64,000 nt of DNA from Henckelia pumila (taxonomy: Eukaryota; Streptophyta; Magnoliopsida; Lamiales; Gesneriaceae). The stretch's first letter is position 1; every line of letters begins with the position of its first letter. Positions 47,991 through 63,151 of the stretch are shown one piece after another. A program made the position numbers and the translations under genes. Below the pieces are notes generated by a model. That model had not been told where the DNA came from. It was given only the letters and a program-made list of their open reading frames with translations, and ran no database searches. Where the stretch lies: positions 148,876,861 to 148,940,860 of the forward strand of contig NC_133122.1 in assembly GCF_033568475.1 (NCBI RefSeq), given 5' to 3'.

Positions 47991-48521
47991 ATGACTGAAC
48001 AGCTACCTGAGCATATGTCTCCTGCAACTAGAGATGCTTTGGTCAAAGCAAATATGGAAACTCCTGTTGCTGGCGACAACGCTGTACTGGTTGGAGGCTT
48101 TGGAGCTACAAATGATGTAAGCAGTAGCATTTCATGTGCTGCTGGTTTCACCGATATGGAGGCCCATCTGCATGATGTCCAAGAGTATGAAGATTTAGAT
48201 GGTAAAGATTCTGGACTTTCTGCTTCTTTGGAAGACATTTCAGAAGTTCGTATAATTGATTCTAAGGGCAATGAGAATGTTGGGGGGCATGTGACCCTCC
48301 CTGGAGACTCCTGTGAAGCAATATACATGGAAGCCTCTCCCACAGCTGACGAAGTTATAAGGGCCGGAGGATTTGGAGCTACAGATGATATCAGTAGTTT
48401 CCTTCCAGTTGCAAGTGATTTCACGGATTTTGAGGCCCACATTCGTGATGTTGAAGACTATGAAGATTTAGAAAAAGATATCGCACGGCCTGGTCTTGGC
48501 TGGACTAATGATTCAACATGA
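47991..48521 (+). CDS. Uncharacterised plant protein with two internal repeats
   Basis: This single coding exon gives 176 aa, starting MTEQLPEHMSPATRDALVK. The start is set by an in-frame stop at 47955-47957 just upstream. The protein holds two related blocks of about 40 residues: VGGFGATNDVSSSISCAAGF followed by TDMEAHLHDVQEYEDLD, and AGGFGATDDISSFLPVASDF followed by TDFEAHIRDVEDYEDLE. It ends near RPGLGW. It is acidic, lacks Cys pairs, signal peptide or membrane segments, and has no enzyme motif I can see. The second block resembles conserved sequence in short unnamed plant proteins, as far as I recall. The function is unknown. The repeated acidic helix-like EAH.RDV.DYEDL could be a protein-binding motif. 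Confidence 0.75.
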   Translation: MTEQLPEHMSPATRDALVKANMETPVAGDNAVLVGGFGATNDVSSSISCAAGFTDMEAHLHDVQEYEDLDGKDSGLSASLEDISEVRIIDSKGNENVGGHVTLPGDSCEAIYMEASPTADEVIRAGGFGATDDISSFLPVASDFTDFEAHIRDVEDYEDLEKDIARPGLGWTNDST

Positions 48522-48924
48522 ATATGTTGAAATAGCAAGTTTATACTGAATTACTTGTTGTTTTCTGATAGATACAGCTTCCTTCTACTTAAAAGTCCTT
48601 TGTAAATGTTCAAGTGATCTGTCTGTCAATGATTTCTGATTTCCGTTGTGGACTAACAGCTGAATCAGCCCTATGCTTGAAAATAATTCATCTTGTCTTT
48701 AAAACAGCTCTTTAAACATTACTACAATTTAGTTTTAACATACTCTATGGTAAGATTAAAAAAACATATAAGCGAATTTTTGCTTTATCTCTGAGATCAG
48801 ACATTAATATCATAACCTGAATATGTTGTGTTGTAACTGAGATTGAGAATATGCAGTTCTACATTATTTACATTTATGAAGCTTTATCGATGTGCCTTGA
48901 GCTTAAATACAAACTGATGTATCT

Positions 48925-51224
<2,300 letters not shown>

Positions 51225-51290
51225 AGTTTTGCAGATCGAAACGGAGTAAAGAGAAGATTAGATTTTGAACAATAGACTAAGAAGTGAACC

Positions 51291-51298
51291 ATATATAT
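51291..51298 (-). promoter_or_regulatory. TATA box of the cytokinin dehydrogenase gene
   Basis: ATATATAT within CCATATATATGG lies about 67 bp upstream of the start codon on the minus strand, a normal plant spacing. Confidence 0.5.
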
Positions 51299-52296
51299 GG
51301 AAGAGACTTTAAAGGGTGGTTTGAGCAGTTAAGAAACGCTTCGAAGTGGATATGATAGAATATTGTTTAGAATTGAGCGCTTGAGGATTTTTCTTGTCAT
51401 CATTTATTTCTTAATGAAGATGTTTATATAGAAGAAAAAGGAGACCTGCCACTTTAAAGAATCAACTTTGATTTATACTAAGCTACACCTAGGATTAACC
51501 CAAGTACATTCATTTCAGTTGGGTCATGTGCAACATGCATTAGCAGGTATGGATCCAGAAATTTGGGATACGAAAAGAGTCGAGAAGAGGGGATATGAGG
51601 TGGGTGACCATGAAATCTTGGGGGGGTGGGTGTGGAGCTGCAAAATATGATCTTATAATTTATTTAGCTTTCTTGAGCAAACAGATTGGTACCAGTACCC
51701 CCCGGTAGTAAGTCCACTGTTCAGTAATTTTTAACTTCAGTTTTGGCCAAATATGATTCTGCATGGTTTTGTACGATATATATTTTGCGGGGCACTTACA
51801 TTTTTTACTATGGATTCGATGAGTTCCATTCATCTCTGATTTCTACCCTCCATTTGCTTGAACAAGCTAATGTCATACGGAGATTGAAAACTTAAGAGGG
51901 CCACCTACTGGACGCCTCAGAGTCATCACTGAAGCAGAAAGTGTGTATCATTCAGCTTTTTGCCTCTTCTGTGATGCATGTTTTTGACTAAATTAATATA
52001 TGCCTAATTGCTTTTCTTTTTCGTTTCCTTTTTCTTGAAAACATAAAGGCAAGAATTTTCTGCACTGTTTTAGAGACACAAAAAGTCCCTCTTTGATCTA
52101 TATATTATTGGTCCAGTTGCTTCAAACTCCAAACATATAGTTTATTTACTTTTTCTTTGACTGGAAAAATTGTTGTTGGACTTCGATATTTATTAATTTA
52201 AGATTAAGATTGGATTAGAAGAACTGCATTATTCGCATGGATTGGTATTGTGTTTATATGTTTTGATAGTATTAAATATTCTTGATAGAATACTTT

Positions 52297-52631
52297 ATGT
52301 TAGGTTATAAACCCATTGTGCATCCCAAAAAAGTTGTTTATTGGGTGGGGCTTTGTTAGTTTATTATTCAATATGTGACAATTGTAGCATTGCCGACCTC
52401 TTGAAAAGCCGACGTCCACGACGGTCCAGTTTAGACGACTTTCACTCACCTTTCATCCGGTGGTAGCTATTTTCTAGGTCGTTCTTTCCGTTATGTCGCC
52501 TCTCAACGAGAGCACCAATGTTAGGTTATAAACCTATTAGATGTCCGTCCCAAAAGGATTGTCAATAGGGTTGCCTCAAGGGTTTATAACTCACTGTTGA
52601 TTTTATTATTGAATGTGAGACAATTTTAACA
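52297..52631 (-). mobile_element. TRIM-like element
   Basis: Two diverged direct repeats both start TGTTAGGTTATAAACC (52297 and 52519) and end near GTGACAATTGTAGCA and GTGAGACAATTTTAACA, about 95 and 113 bp long. The core ends in CTCTCAACGAGAGCACCAA, so the minus strand next to the right repeat reads TGGTGCTCTCGTTGAGA, a tRNA-type primer-binding site beginning TGG. No coding is present. The polypurine tract is weak (AAGAGGTCGGCAA), so confidence is moderate. Confidence 0.5.
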
Positions 52632-52735
52632 CTATGTGAGACAATTTTAACACTTTACAAGCATGTCTGGTAAAATATTTTATTTTAAGTTACATTCCTA
52701 TGCATGGACTGTAAAACATCTAAACTACAAGACAA

Positions 52736-52901
52736 AAACTCCTATGAGATGGTCTTAAAAGGTCAATTTGTTTAAACGAGTCTTTTATATGGGTTATCCA
52801 TTAAAAAGTATTACGTATATTTTATGCCAAAAGTATTATTTATTATTATAAATATGAGTAGGGTTAACCCGTCTTACGGATGAGACCGTTTCACAGGAGT
52901 G
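52736..52901. mobile_element. MITE of the GAGACGGTCTCA family, copy 2
   Basis: The left end AAACTCCTATGAGATGGTCT and the right end GATGAGACCGTTTCACAGGA are inverted relatives. The interior has GGGTTATCC and AAAAGTATTA.TTATTATTAT in the family order. Confidence 0.65.
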
Positions 52902-53134
52902 TTACTCAAACTACAATAAGGAAAGTTGAACGCTTATGTCTCAGTTTATTTTCGAAGAGGGTCTCCCCAATTTGACTCGAGAACCAAGATATCTGTGGCT
53001 TTTTTACTCGGTGATATCTCAAGATTTACACTTGAACAGAGTTTTACTTATTTTTAGCATTTGACACGAGATCTTAAGAAAATGCAACCGCGTGGCTTTT
53101 TGTGCGATGGCATGTCATCACTATTTATATCACA

Positions 53135-53310
53135 AAAATTCTTGTGATACGGTCTCACGAGTAATTTTGTGAGACGGATCTCTTAATTGGGTTACTTATG
53201 ATAATTTATTTATTTTATGTTAAAAGTATAACTTTTTATTGTAAATATCAGTGAGTTTGATCCGTCTCAAGAAAAAAGATCCGTGAAATCGTTTAACAAG
53301 AGACTAACTC
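53135..53310. mobile_element. MITE of the GAGACGGTCTCA family, copy 3
   Basis: It starts AAATTCTTGTGATACGGTCT and ends with the inverted GATCCGTGAAATCGTTTAAC. Inside it shows GTGAGACGGATCTCTTAATT and TTTTTATTGTAAATATCAGT, the best-preserved interior of the family in this window. Confidence 0.7.
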
Positions 53311-55064
53311 TACTCACACTCCTATATACCTAGTTTCTCTCATTTGGTATTTTACTTGAGAACGAAGAACTATGTACAGAACTATGGGTTTTTTTTTTTA
53401 CTAAAATTTTAATTATCTTCATTCGAACAGGAACAAGTTCATTATCAATAAGTGAGATCTAGTGCTTAAAAACCGGTTGCTTAAGCGAGTTTTTTAAACA
53501 CGTGGTGAAAGAGATTTCCACTCTTCTTTTGAAATTTGTTTGACAATACTGAAAGTAGGGGCCTGGTTTAATTTGTATTAGGGATCGGAGAAAGGATGCA
53601 GGAAAAAATGGTCAGTTGTGGATTATCACAATATGATGTGGGAAACACTGGAAAAAGGATTGGTTATCTTTACACTGAGGGTTGGAATATTCTAACTAAT
53701 TGTTCTCGTGGTTTCTCTCCAAATCTGTACTGGCATGATTGGACCAGTTTAGTTTTAAGTTTTTCCAATGTCATAAGTTTTGGTTAAAAAAATCTTTATT
53801 TAATAGTCGCCAGCAGGTTGACATAAATTTGTTTCTGAGAGCAATTAATCTATTTGCCATTTTCTTGTTTCACCCCAACAATTATTTATGTTCGGGCATG
53901 CATGTGTTTTTTTGTTTGTTTTTTTTTTAAAACATGCGTAATGTGTCGTTTGGTATCGAATCACGCGTAGGCCGAAATTTCAGGGTGGTTCACGAGTTGA
54001 TCAAGAGTAGAAACTTGTACAAATTCAGATTTATTTTTTCTTGGGAATCTCCAAAAGCGAAACTTAAATGATTTATGTTCAATTCCAAGAGAATTATCTG
54101 ACAAATAAGTTTATATTTTTCTCCTAGAAGGTATTGATTTTGCATAGAGTATGTCTCTTGTCAGGTTGTCTTTCGGGTCGATTCGATCTATTTCTGCATA
54201 AGTCGTGTGGTGTGTCCAGAGCTTTACCTGTGTTTGATGAGGTATGAGGCGAATAAGAAAAATGGGCCCTTTTGTTGTGGTTAATAACAGTACTGAACAA
54301 TGTCTTTCAATCACTAAATTATCCCCTAATTATTCTTCTTTTCTTTCTACTAAAATATTTGTCAATATCACAGCTTGAATTTAAATTAATGTCTCCTCCA
54401 TTTGTTTCATTTTTCTCTTTTGAGCTCAAGATATATATTTATGATATATTTTAAATGTTCTTTTGTTATACCTATTAATTAATTATTAAAAGTGGATATA
54501 TAGGTATGTGATTCATAATGATATTTCAAAATTCAAAATCAATAAAAAATTTCTCATTAACCATATATGACTCTATATTCAAAAAAAATTTACCCCATTA
54601 TTTAAATCTCAAACAATCATTAAATCAATAAAAAAAATTACATCAATTTTTATATAATTTCGATATTAGCTCCATAATTTCAACTCCACATAAATTAAAG
54701 TGGAAGTTTAGCAACTTAAACTCATTGAAGTGTATTAAATTGGTATTGGATCATGTCTTTCATAAAAACTATGTGAATTATTTTTTGTTTGATAATTTCT
54801 TGCTTCATGAACCACAAACAAATACAATAAAGTTTTCTTTAAAAAAATGGGCACCCCGTTGGGCCGGGCCCTGAGGCAACGGCGGCCTCTTTGGCTTCAT
54901 AAGAGGTCCGACATTGGTTGTGTCAGATATCCGTCACATAAAATTGATTCATGAAACGAATCGTTTGTTTTGTACATCATTATTTTTTACTTTTATTCAA
55001 GATGAAGCTTTGGGTGTGTTAAAGTTGTAAAATTTAGAGTTTGTACATCGTCATTGTGACACTC

Positions 55065-55815
55065 ATATTTGTAAGGATGACAAATTTCCCGAGATCCCGA
55101 CCTTTCTCGAATATCATCTCATTTTTAACCCGAAAAAACCCGAACCAACATTTTTTCGACCCGAAGTTTAGGGATTTTTCCCCGTCCCGATTAATATCGA
55201 GAAAGAGATCGGGAATAAAACATTTTCTCGACGGGATTCTCGACCCGTCCCGAAAGAATATTATAATATATTTTATTAATAATTTTATTAATAGATTGAG
55301 TTAAATTTTATTGGGTTTAAATATGTATAGCAATGAATTATGAAATTAGTTTTCATAATTATTTATTTTTGGAATTCTCGAATAATAGAATCACAAAATA
55401 ACATTTTATTCTTGTGTATTTTTTTAAAATTAAATAATTAATTAATTAATTTTATATTTAAAATTATTTAATTTTATTAGAACAAATATGTAGAGTAAGA
55501 GATACAATTTACCCATATATTTAACAAATTTATCTAGTAATTCATATCTCGAACATTTTATTAATAATTATCTAGTGCGCAATATAATATTCTTTTTTTG
55601 ACAAAATATTGAAGTATTATTCGTAATATTTTAATATTATATGTTTTAATTTGAAAATCTATTTTTTTTTCCTTAGAAATATAAGTTTCTAATTGGAATT
55701 TTAAAAAAAAAACAAATTTTTTTTGGGTTTTTTGAACAAAATCTTAAATGTCTCGGGATATCTTCTTCCTACCCGACATAATATATACCCAACACTCGAG
55801 ATCCCGATATTAGGT
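55065..55815. mobile_element. Degraded hAT-like element
   Basis: Terminal zones rich in TCCCGA and CCCGA text (GAGATCCCGACC near 55090 and ACTCGAGATCCCGATATTAG near 55793) flank an AT-rich core, as in the element at 7150-7790. No transposase coding or clear target duplication is visible. Confidence 0.35.
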
Positions 55816-57626
55816 ATATTTGAAATCATTCTGAAGTTGCTTAACTTGATATGCTATAGAGTAAAAATCAACTTGAACTTTTGTCCATCTAAACATGTCC
55901 CATGAATTTAAAATCATGGACTTGAAATCTTGGTGTAATTCCCACTAGTTATATTTGGGGTCTGATTGATCTAAAACGTTTAATTTTTTCTTTATTCGGA
56001 AAGAAGCCGTAGATCGAATGAGCTTTGACATGGGATGTCTCAACTAATAGGAAAGGGTAAACTACTTCTCAATTTTTATGCACTGTTTGACTCATGAATG
56101 GTATGATGAAAAATGTATATTAATATAAATCAATATTTGAAAAAGATAATCATGCATGCCATTAATTCTTTGTAAAACTTAAATACATACATTGTTAAAA
56201 CAAGAATGAGTAATCAATTGTAGTATCATATCATGCTCACGAATGGGGCCTCGAAGGTACTATGTTACTAATTCAATCAAAGTATCTTTAAGGTACCGCT
56301 AATTGGTACGTAGGTACGATGAGATAAATAATATATAGATAAGTAATATAATGTAATAAAAATAAATAAAAAATGATAGTGAATATAAAATTTGATTTGA
56401 TTGATGGATTATAATTTATTGATTTGATTGATAAAATTTTATATTAAAAAATGACAAATTACCATTTTATTCTTTTAACAATAAATAAAATATGAATAAT
56501 ATTATTTATAAGAGATAATATAGTAATTTAAATTAAATTATTTGATTGATGTAAGATAAATAATTGATGATTTGATTGATGTAAAATAAATAATTAATAG
56601 ATGGATAAATAATATGATGAGAAAAACGTGAGATTTGATAGGATAAGTTATACACATATTAATAATATAGGATATCAAACGGAGCCTAAGTAAATTGGAT
56701 GTACAGGCTGTGCAAATTTTCAGATTTGTTTCAAGTTCTTTCTTTTTTTTCTTCTTTTTACTTTCAACAATTGTGGAAAAATTAGAAAATAAGATGGATA
56801 TCCTTTGGTGCATTTGTGGTCTCAAATTGGACACAGGATTGAGAAGAGAGAGAGAGAGAGAGGGGCACACATGCATGTTTCTGAAACATACATATGCTGT
56901 AGCCACTTTTCGGACACAAACTGAATATTCGACAGACGTACGATGTATGCGTGGGATGAGGCTCAGCAAATGTCTCAATTACTTCAATGCAACGTGCCAA
57001 CATGTTGTATACAAGCACATGCACACGCATATAATTAAATTTGTCAGTCGAATTAAATGTCGAAATTACGTGCCGTTGGTGTATTATTAGTAGTTATCGT
57101 AGGTCTAGCTCGAGTAGAAGTCCTAAACATATTACATATAGATATATATATGTAGGGTAGTGCGTGTCATGCTCCCGAACCTCTCGAGTATGAAATGGTG
57201 TTTGTGTTAGTTGGATGTATACGAAAGGATGAACAAATTTATTAGTAATAATATATTTAAGGGATCAACAAAATGAAATTATATATTTAACTGCATGCAT
57301 AAATATAAAATATTGAGAAGAACAAAAAATGTGATAGATTTTAGTGAATTATTAATGAACAAGTAGGTGATCGAGGGAGGGCTGTGAATAACACAATTTT
57401 TTTATAATAGATTCACTCTCTTGCCGATGACGATTGTGCTTTGAAGAATGTATAGGTTTCTGTCTCCCAAGACAGTATAGTATTTGCTACTCAGGCGAAC
57501 AGAAATTATACTTGATCGTAATCAGTTTTAAAATAAACAAGAAGAAACCAATTAAACACTAGACCAAAAGATTTTAATTAGATGATATCTTAAGAATGTT
57601 TTTAGTTTGGATAATTAATAGAATAT

Positions 57627-58397
57627 AGAAGTATATTTTTGGTCATGTAATTTGCATATTTTTCATTTTTGATCCTGTTAAAAGTAAATTTACAATTTTA
57701 GTCTTGTAACTTGTATTTTTTTTCATTTTTGGTTCTAATAACATTGGATTTGCATTTTTAGTCCTGTAATTTACATGATTTTTTTATTTTAAGTCATGTT
57801 AACACTGAATTTACATTTTTAGTCCTGCAACTTGTATTTTTTTATTTTTCGTCCCGTTAATACTGAATTTTTATTTTTTTTGTCTTGCAACTTTCGTATA
57901 TTTTTATTTTTATTTTTAGTCATATTAAAGGTGAATTTTCTTTTTAAATAGTTTTATTTATAGTTTTATTTATAGTTTTATTTATATTATGTATTTTATA
58001 AGATGTTATTTAGTGTAAAAATATTTTTAATAATTTTTAGTTGATTTTTTTATTTAATTCATTTAAATTTTAAAAATTTTAAAATATGTAAATCATAATA
58101 TATTATGATTAAAAATATAAAAAAGTATGCAATTTATGAAATTAAAAATGTAAATTCATATGACTAAAAATAAAAAAAATATAGAAGTTACAAGACAAAA
58201 AAAATAAAAATTCAATGTTAACATGACTTAAAATGAAAAACTCATGTAAGTTACAAGATTAAAAATAAAAATTTAATGTTAATATATAGGACCAAAAATG
58301 AAAAAAATGCAAATCATAGGACCAAAATTGTAAATTTACTTTTAACAAGACCAAAAATAAAAAATGTACAAATTACAGGACCAAAATGTAATTCTCC
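57627..58397. mobile_element. Large foldback element with nested repeats
   Basis: The left half (for example TTTTAGTCCTGTAATTTACA) and the right half (TAAGTTACAAGATTAAAAAT and similar) are inverted over about 300 bp each. Within each arm a phrase of about 65 bp, built on TTTTAGTCCTGTAACTTG, repeats about four times. The flanks TAATAGAAT and TAATAAAAT form an imperfect 9-bp direct repeat. There is no coding sequence. Confidence 0.65.
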
Positions 58398-58968
58398 TAA
58401 TAAAATATATAAATAGACTCGAGGCTATTCAAGTCTACTATGTTTCATCTTATTTACATGATTGCAACAGAATTAAATAAATTTGGTTTAATTCATGAAG
58501 TATGTTACATGAATTAACACCATTATTTCATTTACAATTAAAGCAAGACATCGATTACTCAAAGTCGTAAATGTATTCTAACAGTAATTTAGACGTCGCG
58601 CTAACGGACTTGCAAATTTTGATCACAAGTGTATGTAATAATGTAGGGATATATAGGAAATCTTAATAAACTTGGGTGCTAAATAAAAAATAAAAACTCA
58701 TGTGACACCATCTTACAAGTTAATTTTGTTTGATCGGATCTATGAAAAATTAGTATTTCTATGTAGAAAGTATTTTTTTTCGATACAGATATGGATTGGG
58801 TAGGTGCATCTTATATATATGATATATAGAGTAATAGAGCCGTAATACCGTTTCTCTAGAGACTTACTTTGAATAAAATTAGAACGTATTACGTTAAGTA
58901 CGCGGTCTCCGGAATTTATAGTTGATTAATATGCTGCCGTGTAAATATGCTAAGTTGCTAACCACGCA

Positions 58969-59407
58969 TAGGGGTGGTTCGGTACGGTATACCGCATACC
59001 GTACCGAATACCGCATATCGTACCGAAATTTTCGATTCCGAAATTTTTGATACCGATATCATACCGAAAATTTCGTCGGTATACCAAAATTTCGGTATGA
59101 CATAAATTCATACCGATACCGTATCGAATATCGAAATTCGGTACGGTATCGGTATGATACCGTGTATACCGAATTTTTATACTATTTTTTAAAAAAAAAT
59201 ATCGGTATACACGATATCATACCGATACCGTGTATACCGATTTTTTTTCGGTATACCGAAATATCAACAATTCAAAAATCTTATACCGATACCGAAAATT
59301 TTGGTATGGTAAAATTTTCGGTATACCGAAATTTTCGATATATTCTGTTTTTTTTTCGGTACGGTAAAGGCAGTATGAAGGCATTTCGATATTTTTTGCC
59401 AGCCCTA
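58969..59407. mobile_element. hAT-like MITE made of CGGTATACCG text
   Basis: The left end TAGGGGTGG and the right end CCAGCCCTA are inverted relatives resembling plant hAT termini. The interior is built from repeated CGGTATACCGAAATTTTCG-like words in both orientations. The flanks (ACCACGCA and ATCACACG) are at best a weak 8-bp duplication. Confidence 0.5.
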
Positions 59408-60108
59408 ATCACACGTGTAATATCTGATCCAATTTTCTTTCATGATTTAAAAAATATGATGATTGAAAATAAATTATTGATTAATACAATTTCTTGTGTG
59501 CAATTATTGACAAATCTTATGATTTTTGGCTTTTGAACTATAATATTACCTATAGTCATATTAGTCTCATTAATGTAATTTGTTTATTTATTTTTATCTT
59601 GAAAAAGACATAACCACCACGGGAAGAAATTTAATTTCAAACCCTAAAAGGGCTAGTCTAGGTAGAATTTAGAAAACCACAAAATGATCTATGACTATGG
59701 AGTCGCAAATTGCAACGATATATATTATATAATACCAAAATTAATGATAAAATCATAACTCTACTTTTCTTCTATTTACGCTGGATTGGGTCAGCCCATG
59801 GAGCCGAACACAAATGAGATCTCATTCCGATTTTGAAATTTTGATGTCAGATTATACGTTAAAAAATGTCATGTTTTATACCAAATTTATAAATGAGTAG
59901 GAAGACGAAAATGCATTTATTTACTTTATTGTTTGTATGGTCTATTGAATGAGACAAGGCGGTGGAAAAGAAACAATAATTTGGTGAATATAATTGTTAT
60001 GGATTCACTATGTCAACCATATCGATCAGTGAACATATAATTTGTAGGTTTGATTGGTTGTGGAATGTAGAGATGTAGCCAATAACAAAGTCATGATTTG
60101 TGGATTTT

Positions 60109-60151
<43 letters not shown>

Positions 60152-62034
60152 TTGATAAATTAATTCCATTTGTTAAAGAGTTGGCGACGGGCTAAAGATG
60201 TAAAATAATTTAAGAATCATGTAATTTTAAACTTCTTGTCATCAAATCATTGTTGCTATTCACGTAGTGCCGGAAAAGTGTGCTACCGGTTGGCCCATCA
60301 TGTTTGGTGGAAAAACGTGCAAGGGTTGAGAAGAGTACGTAGCCCTTGCACCAATAATTATATCTGTGTATTGAATAATCGCAATGTTGTGTTTTGGATT
60401 ATTGTATGATTTAAAATATTCGATTTTCATTTGATGTCAAAGTTTTTTATGATTGATGATCGATTTGATTTTTTATGTTTGATTTTACACACAATAAAAT
60501 GGTGATATAATCATAACGACGATAAAAAATTGGCTTCTTAATCATTGTATGAGTTTTTTTTTATAATAAAATATGGATTAATATTTTTGACGAAGGATGA
60601 GTAGATCAAAATTTCCAAAGATCAGGGCGAGTTTTTTTTGTATAGAGATAAATCTCTTATGAGATCGTCTCACGAATATTTATTCATGAGATGAGTTATC
60701 CTATACATATATAACGGAAAGTAATACGTTTGAGTGATTATTTGGGCGAAATCATAATGTTGGGCCGATGACTTATAAAATCATATTTCTCTTCTGATAC
60801 GGAAGTCCTAAATTTGAGACTAGATTTCGGGTTCGAAAATTTTTGTGTTTGTGCTATTAGATTATTAGTAGATCTTACGTGCAGCGGTCTCATGAATCTT
60901 ATATCTGTTGTGCAAAGAAATGATTTCAACATCTGAAATAATATTTTTAACTCAATCGAACATATATTACATAATATACTATGATATAAAAAATAAATAT
61001 TTTTCAATCAAATCTGAATATAATGCACAATATTTTTTATAACATAACTATAATATAAAAAATAATACTTTTGCGGTGAAAAATAATAACATTGACATAA
61101 GAATAATACATTTCATGAGTCATGTCAGATCAAATATTTTTATCATAAATTTAACCCGTGAAATTGTATCAAGTTTTTGCACGTGATGGTGAAAAGCATG
61201 CTATACCGACCATCTTTGAAATTGTTAAGAAATCTTAACGTATATTAAATGACAATTATATATTAAAACACGAGCCCTAGGCTACAATGATGCTATATAT
61301 TCAGATTTTTCGCCCATTGTATATAATAAAAGTTAAAGGTATCACATATATAATTATTAAGCTAGCTAGAAAGTGAACGTCCGACTCCACCAATTACATA
61401 TCATCCTTCCCACATTATTTATTAAACAATTGCACATATATATAAGATATCCCCATTCCTTTAATCATCAAATAATTAATAACTTAATCTAAGACTCTAT
61501 AAAGAGGTTTGAAATCTTCGAAATCCTGTCTACAATTGTGGCCTTTACCCTAATAAGGTTCTCACCTAAAATTAAAAAAAAAATCTCATAGCATTTCGGG
61601 TAATTTTTTTTCTTTTTTTAAAAAAATCTCTAATTGGGGAAAAAACAATTTTGTTTCATTTCATACTATGCCATGGTGCCTATACGATTGAGACTCTACT
61701 AACAATTATCAGAAATTCAATATCTCACTTTGAACAATGGTGCAGTTGTTTTTTTTTTTTCCTTTTTTTTTACAAAAAAGGGTATTTGATTAAATTATGG
61801 GAATTATTTGTTCAAACTTATTATTGGTTTTCGAGCATGAAAATTTTTTGTATAAAAACTTGTGCCAGCAAAAATACTCTCAATTGTCTTCTTAAATCAT
61901 CTTTAAATTCTTGTTAAAGTGTGTGTGTGTGGTTAACCATAAATACACATGAACGGCAACATCAATGGGGGAAAAAAAAAGGAACAACTTTTGTGAATGG
62001 CAACATAGAGAAATTTTTCATATTTGTTAATGTT

Positions 62035-62400
62035 AACATTGAATTGCATTTTTAGTCCTGTGATTTTTATGTTTTTTCTCTTCTTTTTTTTATATGTTGA
62101 AAATTGTTTGTTTGACAGACGAAAATACTGACATGAATTTTTGAAATTAAACTTACATATATAATGTGTCATGATTTGTTTCATAATATTGTGAGTCTAA
62201 CCAGAAATCCATGTTCTCATCTGCAACCGCCACTTAAACAATTTTTAGCCGACAGATAAGATTGGACTTCGAATAAAAAAAAATGACTAAAAAATAAGAA
62301 AAAAAATGCAAGTTACAAAGCAAAAAAATGCAAATTCATTTTTAACATAATAAAAATATGAAAAAAATACAAATTACAGAATAAAAAATATAATTCTCTT
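62035..62400. mobile_element. Smaller relative of the 57627 foldback
   Basis: The left end has GTTAACATTGAATTGCATTTTT and AGTCCTGTGATTTTTATG. The right end has the inverted ATGCAAATTCATTTTTAACA and AAATTACAGAATAAAAAATA. The words match those of the larger foldback. Ends and target duplication are not clear. Confidence 0.45.
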
Positions 62401-63002
62401 CAATTAATCTTTACAAAAGATTTTTAAAAAATGAAATCCTCATTTTATCAGAAGTACGCAACCCTTGGTGCTGTTAATGTACATACATATAAATTATAAT
62501 AAGTCCACTAATTGTGAGCCCATTGTGCATGTAATTGGCCCTTGTCCCACACACATGATCTTGTGACGAAACCACCAAATTACAAGTGTTTGAACGGGAA
62601 ATATTAAGATTTCGTTCCTGTTGGTGGGTTGTTTTGGATTTGATTCATAATTTATATAAGTTTGGTTTCCATCTAATACTTTGAGTTTCATTTGGAGATG
62701 TACTTTAAAAAAAATTTAGTGTTTTATAAGTGAAAAAACATTTAAAGTATGTGTTTTGATAAAATTTTTGTAAAATATTTTTAGAAAGCGTTTTCCAAAT
62801 ATAGTTTTTAAAAAATACTTGAGAAGTGTTTTTACAATGACACTATGGAAGACAAAGATGAACAACATTAGTTTTAAAATTTTAAAAATGTTTTATAAAA
62901 TAGTTGTCCAAACACATATTTATTCTTAAAACAACTTTTAAAACATGTTATAAAAAAAATTTTAAAAAGACTTCTATAAAAGTTTTATAAATTTTTTAGT
63001 AG

Positions 63003-63151
63003 GTTTCTTGTGAAATGGTCGCACATATTTTTATCCATGAGACAGGTCAAACTACCCATATTTCATAAAAAAATAATATTTTTTTTATGAATAGACCAAA
63101 TAAGATATCCGTCTCATAAAATTGACCCCTAAGACCGTGTCACAGGAGTTT
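63003..63151. mobile_element. MITE of the GAGACGGTCTCA family, copy 4
   Basis: The left end GTTTCTTGTGAAATGGTCGC and the right end AAGACCGTGTCACAGGAGTT are inverted. The interior ATCCATGAGACAGGTCAAAC and AAATAAGATATCCGTCTCAT matches the family order seen near 53135. Partial relatives appear near 58692-58870 and 60635-60730. Confidence 0.65.

Noticed and set aside
47924-48442. 172-aa minus-strand ORF
   Set aside because: It mirrors the repeat-protein gene on the plus strand, which has an upstream in-frame stop, a splice acceptor and internal repeats.
56695-57090. 131-aa plus-strand ORF and overlapping minus-strand ORFs
   Set aside because: Both strands are open over the same stretch, with no motif, no splice context and simple-sequence runs (GA and T tracts).
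59162-59536. 124-aa plus-strand ORF
   Set aside because: It is a translation of the CGGTATACCG-type repeat element.
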